The notes under the pieces are model-generated. The model was given only the letters and a program-made list of their open reading frames with translations, did no database searches and had not been told where the DNA came from. The translations under genes and the position numbers were made by a program. From positions 1 through 10,133 of the forward strand of contig JBFWQM010000199.1 of assembly GCA_050249455.1 (NCBI GenBank): a DNA stretch of 10,133 nt, in the 5' to 3' direction. Each line of letters begins with the position of its first letter. Within the stretch, counting starts at the first letter, position 1. Positions 6,194-10,133 of the stretch are shown here, piece after piece. This stretch comes from JBFWQM01 sp050249455 (lineage in GTDB: Bacteria; Pseudomonadota; Alphaproteobacteria; MPNO01; VGEU01).

Positions 6194-6898
6194 ATGACCA
6201 TCCCGTTGATCCTGCTGCCGGGACTCCTGTGCGACGCCGCGCTGTGGCAGCCGCAGGTGAAGGACCTGGCCGGCATCGCCGACTGCATGATCGCGGACCT
6301 GACCCGGCATGACTCGATGGGCGAGTTCGCCGACCACGTGCTGGCGTCAGCGCCGCCGCGGTTCGCCCTCGCCGGCCTGTCGATGGGGGGCTACGTCGCG
6401 CAGGAGATCATGCGCCGCGCGCCGGAACGCGTGAGCCGTCTCGCGCTTCTCGACACATCCTCGCGGGCCGACACGGAGGAGCAGTCGGCGCGCCGGCGCG
6501 GGCTGATTGAACTTGCAAAGATGGGAAATTTTCGCGGCGTCACGCCGCGCCTCCTGCCGCTCCTGATCCATCCCGACCGGCTGCACGACGAGCCGCTGAC
6601 CGAGACGGTGATGGGCATGGCGGAGCGGGTAGGGATCGCGGCGTTCCTGCGCCAGCAGCAGGCGATCCTGACCCGCAAAGACGGCCGCCCCGACCTGCCG
6701 CGCATCGCCTGCCCGACGCTCGTCCTGTGCGGGCGGCAGGACCAGCTCACGCCGCTCGCGGTCAGCGAGGAGATGGCGCGGCTGATCCCCGGCGCGCGGC
6801 TCGTCGTGGTGGAGAACTGCGGCCACCTGTCGACGCTGGAGCGGCCGCTCGAGGTCAACCTCGCGCTGCGGGAGTGGATGCGCGCACCGGGCTCCTGA
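6194..6898 (+). CDS. Alpha/beta-fold hydrolase
   Basis: This 234-residue cytoplasmic alpha/beta hydrolase has no signal peptide. It opens with the first strand and oxyanion region (IPLILLPGLLCDAALW). The nucleophile elbow is GLSMGG with S63, the acid is D183 in LCGRQDQLTP, and the histidine is H211 in ENCGHLSTLERP, so the catalytic triad is complete. The cap region (about 95-160) is helical and Arg-rich. The overall form resembles small esterases or the MenH/BioH-like group, but no pathway gene lies beside it, so the substrate cannot be given. ATG 6194 is chosen because the conserved first strand starts there and GAGGGG lies a few bases upstream. The frame remains open far upstream of it, but that part reads antisense to the helicase and is not coding. 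It stands alone between a divergent helicase gene and the next plus-strand gene 122 bases later. Confidence 0.88.
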   Translation: MTIPLILLPGLLCDAALWQPQVKDLAGIADCMIADLTRHDSMGEFADHVLASAPPRFALAGLSMGGYVAQEIMRRAPERVSRLALLDTSSRADTEEQSARRRGLIELAKMGNFRGVTPRLLPLLIHPDRLHDEPLTETVMGMAERVGIAAFLRQQQAILTRKDGRPDLPRIACPTLVLCGRQDQLTPLAVSEEMARLIPGARLVVVENCGHLSTLERPLEVNLALREWMRAPGS

Positions 6899-6947
6899 TC
6901 GAATGATGACGCGTCCCGTGCTGCCGCGACCGGGAGCAGGGGCCGGG

Positions 6948-6976
6948 AAAATGCGAATGAGTTGCAATTGCATTTT
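6948..6976 (+). promoter_or_regulatory. Candidate Fur-superfamily operator
   Basis: An AT-rich island in GC-rich sequence holds nested symmetry. AAAATGC (6948-6954) pairs with GCATTTT (6970-6976). TGCGAAT-G-AGTTGCA (6952-6966) fits the 7-1-7 arrangement of Fur boxes. TGCAATTGCA (6963-6972) is a perfect 10-bp palindrome. In known Fur sites the 7-1-7 core is TGATAAT-G-ATTATCA, and alphaproteobacterial versions tend to have TGC/GCA ends (from memory). It overlaps the candidate promoter of the 7021 gene, as expected for a repressor site. Fur, Irr, Mur or Zur cannot be told apart by eye. Confidence 0.5.
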
Positions 6977-6990
6977 TCCTCGGCTAGCTT
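6962..6990 (+). promoter_or_regulatory. Candidate promoter of the 7021-7539 gene
   Basis: TTGCAA (6962-6967, four of six to TTGACA), 17 bases, then TAGCTT (6985-6990, three of six to TATAAT). It ends 30 bases before the ATG at 7021 and shares bases with the palindromic operator candidate, so a bound repressor would cover the -35 box. The match is weak on its own. Confidence 0.35.
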
Positions 6991-7020
6991 GGGGAGCCCT
7001 CGCAATGGAGCGGTCGCGCG

Positions 7021-7539
7021 ATGTCCCTGCCCAAGATCCTTGCCGCCTACCCCGACGACGCGCCGATCGGCGAGCTGCGCACGCCGGAGCACTTCATTAT
7101 CCACGTGCTGCGGCTGTGGAACGTGCAGGACGAGCGGACGGAGCCGGGTGATGGGCCGTGGAGCGACGGGTTCCGGATGGCGGGGATTGGGCAGCAGGGG
7201 ACGGGCGCGTTCGTCAGCCTGACGCGCATCGTCGAGGCCGCCTCGCGGCGACGGCTGGATATCCGTTGCCCGCGTTGCCCGCAGCTCGGCGCCGACGAAG
7301 GGCGCTTCCTGCAAGCGATCGCGCTTGCCCAGCACGGCCGCAGCGCGGAGTCTGCGCTGGTGCTGGGCGACTGGCTGCCGTCGTCGGCCCTGCGCGCGGC
7401 GATCGGCCCGCTCGAGGTCCTCGCCGCCGCGCTGGCGGCAAGGCGGCTGAAGGTGCCGCTGCGCCACGCTGCCGTCGTTCTGCCCGGCGACCTGCGCATC
7501 CCGGCCAACGCGGGACGCGGCCTGTCGCTGGTCCATTGA
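7021..7539 (+). CDS. Uncharacterised 172-residue protein with CPRC motif
   Basis: I do not recognise a named family. The protein is soluble, with no signal peptide or membrane segment. An N-terminal part (21-35, TPEHFIIHVLRLWNV) looks helical. C83 and C86 in the motif RCPRCPQLGADE could bind a metal or form a disulfide. A helical region with a repeat-like rhythm follows (ALAQHGRSAESALVLGDWLP, then an Ala/Leu-rich helix to about 143). The ATG at 7021 has GGAGCGG upstream at a slightly long distance and is the first good start. The gene is preceded by the Fur-like palindrome and candidate promoter, suggesting metal-dependent expression; this is inference. It converges with the lipoprotein gene, with only four bases between the two stops. 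Coding status is supported by the start of the frame just after a promoter-like island and by sensible composition, against longer antisense frames. Confidence 0.7.
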   Translation: MSLPKILAAYPDDAPIGELRTPEHFIIHVLRLWNVQDERTEPGDGPWSDGFRMAGIGQQGTGAFVSLTRIVEAASRRRLDIRCPRCPQLGADEGRFLQAIALAQHGRSAESALVLGDWLPSSALRAAIGPLEVLAAALAARRLKVPLRHAAVVLPGDLRIPANAGRGLSLVH

Positions 7540-7543
7540 TCGG

Positions 7544-8107
7544 TCAGCGGACGCCGCCGACGTTCTTGCGGTCGATCGGCGGGATCATCGCGTAGGTCGC
7601 GTTGCGCACCAGTGCGCGGAAGCCCGGCGAGTCAATTCCGACCGGGCTGTCGAAGCTGGCGGTGCCGTGCGACATCAGCGATCCGTCGCGGCAGAAGGCG
7701 GCCGTCATCGAGACGGCGCCGCCCGAACGGACCGGATAGGCACCGGACGGGGCGCAGATGCTGCTGTTGACGAGGCCGACCGGCAGGTCGAAGGCGACCA
7801 CGACCTTGTAGGGACTGGCGGCGACGCCCGGGGACGTCGTGCCCGGATGCGTCGTGAAGGCGACGTCCGGGCCGCGGTTGGCGCCGCGCATCGCCGACGT
7901 CACGGCACTCTCGACGCGGTCCTGCGGGACGCCGAAGGGATTTCCCAGCACCTCGGTGCGGACCTCCCCATCCCTGGCGGCGGCTTCGAACTCGCCGTCC
8001 ATGTAGCTGGAAGTGGACGGCCCGGCGTCGTAGACGATGGGGGCGTTCGTGCACGCGGCCGTACCCAGGAGGCCGGCGATGCCGAGCCTATGCAACTTTG
8101 TCTTCAT
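7544..8107 (-). CDS. Small putative lipoprotein of unknown function
   Basis: The 187-residue product begins MKTKLHR followed by a hydrophobic stretch IAGLLGTAAC, giving a likely lipobox with C19 as the lipidated residue (T at -3 is less usual than L or V). It should be anchored to the inner or outer membrane facing the periplasm. A central segment, EVLGNPFGVPQDRVESAVTS, then FTTHPG and YKVVVAFDLP, resembles small conserved lipoproteins of alphaproteobacteria that I recall without an assigned function. Two more cysteines, C118 and C139, could form a disulfide. The ATG at 8107 has a GAGG-type ribosome-binding site. It lies 91 bases downstream of parE on the same strand; the gap contains hairpins, so co-transcription with parE is uncertain. 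Confidence 0.75.
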   Translation of the reverse strand: MKTKLHRLGIAGLLGTAACTNAPIVYDAGPSTSSYMDGEFEAAARDGEVRTEVLGNPFGVPQDRVESAVTSAMRGANRGPDVAFTTHPGTTSPGVAASPYKVVVAFDLPVGLVNSSICAPSGAYPVRSGGAVSMTAAFCRDGSLMSHGTASFDSPVGIDSPGFRALVRNATYAMIPPIDRKNVGGVR

Positions 8108-8129
8108 GATGGCGCCTCGCCGTCGGTGA

Positions 8130-8190
8130 GCGGGCCTCGCGCCCGCGACAGGGATATGGGCGCGGCGACGGCCCGGCGGAAGAGGGGCCG
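8130..8190 (-). other. Two GC-rich hairpins between parE and the lipoprotein gene
   Basis: GCGGGC and GCCCGC (8130-8135 and 8141-8146) form a 6-bp stem with a five-base loop. CGGCCC and GGGCCG (8169-8174 and 8185-8190) form a second with a ten-base loop, starting nine bases beyond the parE stop. Neither is followed by a U-run. They may end parE transcription or be chance structure in very GC-rich DNA. Confidence 0.25.
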
Positions 8191-8198
8191 CCCGCTGC

Positions 8199-10133
8199 TC
8201 AGGCGTCGACCTCGGCGACGGTGTGGGCGTTCTTCTGGATGAACTCCAGCCGCAGCTCGGGGCGGCGGCCCATCAGGCGCTCGATCAGGTCGGCCGTCTC
8301 CGACCGTGGCCCGGATTTCGCCGCTTCGGCGGCGTCGGCGACCGTGACGCGCAGCAGGGTGCGCTTCGCCGGGTCCATGGTGGTTTCCTTGAGCTGATGT
8401 GGCGGCATCTCGCCGAGGCCCTTGAAGCGGTTGATCTCGACCTTGCCGCGGCCGGTGAACTTCTCGCGCAGCATCTTCTCGCGCTCCGCATCGTCCATGG
8501 CATAGGCGCTCTGGCTGCCCTGGGTCAGCTTGTAGAGCGGCGGCAGGGCGAGGAACAGGTGGCCGCCGGTCACCAGCTTCGGCATCTCGCGGTAGAAGAA
8601 CGTCATCAGGAGCGAGGCGATATGGGCGCCGTCCACGTCGGCGTCGGTCATGATGATGACCCGTTCGTATCGCAGCCTGGCCTCGTCGTAGTGGGTGCCG
8701 GTGCCGCAGCCGAGCGCCTGCACGAGGTCGGCGAGCTCCTGGTTCGACCGCAGCTTCTCCGCCGTCGCGCTGGCGACGTTCAGGATCTTGCCGCGCAGCG
8801 GCAGGATCGCCTGGGTCTCGCGGTTGCGCGCCTGCTTGGCAGACCCTCCGGCCGAATCGCCCTCGACCAGGAAAATCTCGGTGCCGTCGGCGGCATCGCG
8901 CGCGCAATCGGTGAGCTTGCCGGGCAGGCGCAGCCGCCGGGTCGGCGTCTTGCGCAGCATCTCCTTGGCCTGGCGGCGCTGCAGCCGGTCCTCGGCGCGC
9001 GCGACGATGCGTTCCAGGAGCACGTTGGCGGCCTCCGGGTCGTCGGCCAGCCAGTGGTCGAAGTGGTCCTTGATGGTCGTCTCGACCGCGCGCGCGACCC
9101 AGGCGGTGGAGAGCTTCTCCTTGGTCTGGCCCTGGAACTCCGGGTCGCGGATGAAGACGGAGACGACGGCGCAGAAGCCGCCGGTGGCGTCCTCGGCGGT
9201 GATCTGCGCGGCTTTGCGGTTGCCGACCAGCTCGGCGTGCGCCTTCAGCGCGCGGGTCAGGCCGGTGCGCAGGCCGACCTCGTGCGTGCCGCCCTGCGCG
9301 GTGGGCACCGTGTTGCAGTAGGAGGAGAAGAACGGCTCGTCGTCGTGCGGCCACGCGACCGCCCACTCCAGCCGCGCGTCCTGGTCGGCAAGCTTCGCCT
9401 CCCCGGCGAATGGCTTCGGGGTCAGGGTCGGCCGGCCCTCCAGCGTGGCGGCCAGGAAGTCCGGCAGGCCGCCGGGAAAGTGGAGCGTCGCCTGCGCCGG
9501 CGTGTCGCTGCCCTCGACCAGCCCCGGGTCGCACGACCAGCGGATCTCGACGCCGCGGAACAGGTAGGCCTTGGACCGCGCCAGACGGTACAGCATGGCC
9601 GGCTTGAACGCCGCCTTGGCGCCGAAGATCTCCGGGTCCGGATGGAAGCGCACGGTGGTGCCGCGCCGGTTGCCGGTCGCGCCGAGGTCGCGCAGCTTGC
9701 CGGTCGGCGCGCCGCGCGCGTACTCCTGCGACCAGACGTTCTTATTGCGCGCGACCTCCACCGACATGCGGTCGGACAGCGCGTTGACCACCGAGATGCC
9801 GACGCCGTGCAGGCCGCCGGAGGTGGAGTAGACCTTGCCGGAGAACTTGCCGCCGGAATGGAGCGTGGTCATCACCACCTCCAGCGCCGACTTGTTCTTG
9901 AACTTGGGGTGCGGGTCGATCGGGATGCCGCGGCCGTTGTCGCGCACCGTCACGGTGCCGTCGGCGGCGAGCTCCAGGTCGATCCAGTCCGCGTGACCAG
10001 CCACCGCCTCGTCCATCGCATTGTCCAGCACCTCGGCGACCAGGTGGTGCATCGCGCGCTCGTCGGTGCCGCCGATATACATGCCGGGGCGGCGGCGCAC
10101 CGGCTCCAGCCCCTCCAGGACCTCGATGTCCTG
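8199..10133 (-). CDS. parE: DNA topoisomerase IV subunit B, ParE (N terminus outside the window)
   Basis: This is the ATPase subunit of topoisomerase IV, which with ParC unlinks replicated chromosomes in the cytoplasm. The frame is open to the right edge, so 644 residues are visible and about 20-25 N-terminal residues are missing. The visible start is DIEVLEGLEPVRRRPGMYIGG, the ParE/GyrB opening. GHKL ATPase motifs follow: EVLDNAMDE (catalytic Glu and Mg-binding Asn), DNGRGIP and GGLHGVG. The TOPRIM domain has LVEGDSAGG (about 8846-8870) and MTDADVDGAHI with its acidic triad (coding around 8631-8651). The C terminus lies close behind the TOPRIM domain, without the GyrB insert, and the YIGGTDERAMHHL wording is ParE-like, so ParE is preferred over GyrB. 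The GTG at 10100 sits within the conserved opening and is not the start. parC is not in the window. Confidence 0.95.
   Translation of the reverse strand, partial: QDIEVLEGLEPVRRRPGMYIGGTDERAMHHLVAEVLDNAMDEAVAGHADWIDLELAADGTVTVRDNGRGIPIDPHPKFKNKSALEVVMTTLHSGGKFSGKVYSTSGGLHGVGISVVNALSDRMSVEVARNKNVWSQEYARGAPTGKLRDLGATGNRRGTTVRFHPDPEIFGAKAAFKPAMLYRLARSKAYLFRGVEIRWSCDPGLVEGSDTPAQATLHFPGGLPDFLAATLEGRPTLTPKPFAGEAKLADQDARLEWAVAWPHDDEPFFSSYCNTVPTAQGGTHEVGLRTGLTRALKAHAELVGNRKAAQITAEDATGGFCAVVSVFIRDPEFQGQTKEKLSTAWVARAVETTIKDHFDHWLADDPEAANVLLERIVARAEDRLQRRQAKEMLRKTPTRRLRLPGKLTDCARDAADGTEIFLVEGDSAGGSAKQARNRETQAILPLRGKILNVASATAEKLRSNQELADLVQALGCGTGTHYDEARLRYERVIIMTDADVDGAHIASLLMTFFYREMPKLVTGGHLFLALPPLYKLTQGSQSAYAMDDAEREKMLREKFTGRGKVEINRFKGLGEMPPHQLKETTMDPAKRTLLRVTVADAAEAAKSGPRSETADLIERLMGRRPELRLEFIQKNAHTVAEVDA

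Noticed and set aside
6391..7536. 381-residue frame on the minus strand spanning the hydrolase and the CPRC gene
   Set aside because: It runs antisense through a hydrolase with an intact catalytic triad and through the promoter-like island, and its composition is Arg/Pro/Ala-rich as in shadow frames.
8104..9534. 476-residue Arg/Ala-rich frame on the minus strand within parE
   Set aside because: It is out of phase with the conserved ParE domains on the same strand and has shadow-frame composition.

Overview
The window reads as ordinary chromosome from a GC-rich alphaproteobacterium, most likely of the Rhodospirillales type. This assignment is an inference from high GC content, dense short-spaced genes with ATGA overlaps, the gene families present and weak promoter consensus. 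It was not tested by database search. No tRNA, rRNA, CRISPR array, transposase or phage gene was seen.

Left part, plus strand (1-2855): the 3' end of a SUF iron-sulfur cluster operon. The genes are sufS (5' end missing), a sufU-type sulfur acceptor, sufT (MIP18/DUF59) and a sufA/IscA-type carrier. All junctions overlap by 1-4 bases, so the genes are probably translationally coupled. SufS mobilises sulfur from cysteine, SufU is the likely sulfur acceptor, and SufT and the A-type protein act in maturation and delivery. A 95-base gap holding a GC-rich palindrome separates them from a PaaY-like/gamma-carbonic-anhydrase hexapeptide gene.

Middle part, minus strand (2872-5931): read in transcription order, an RhlE-type DEAD-box RNA helicase with a long charged tail, then a stand-alone Lrp/AsnC ligand-binding (RAM) domain gene 21 bases downstream, then an exported protein made almost entirely of Gln, Arg, Glu and Ala. 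The helicase and the exported protein each contain six consecutive 18-bp units coding Arg-rich hexapeptides. Candidate promoters precede the helicase and the exported-protein gene.

Right part: an alpha/beta hydrolase (plus, 6194-6898); an unrecognised 172-residue protein with a Cys-x-x-Cys pair (plus, 7021-7539); a small putative lipoprotein (minus, 7544-8107); and parE, topoisomerase IV subunit B (minus, 8199 to beyond the right edge). The strongest regulatory signal is an AT-rich inverted repeat at 6948-6976. It overlaps a plausible promoter of the 172-residue gene and resembles a Fur-superfamily (7-1-7) operator. That gene is the best lead here for undescribed, possibly iron-responsive biology. 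I saw no convincing new multi-gene system.
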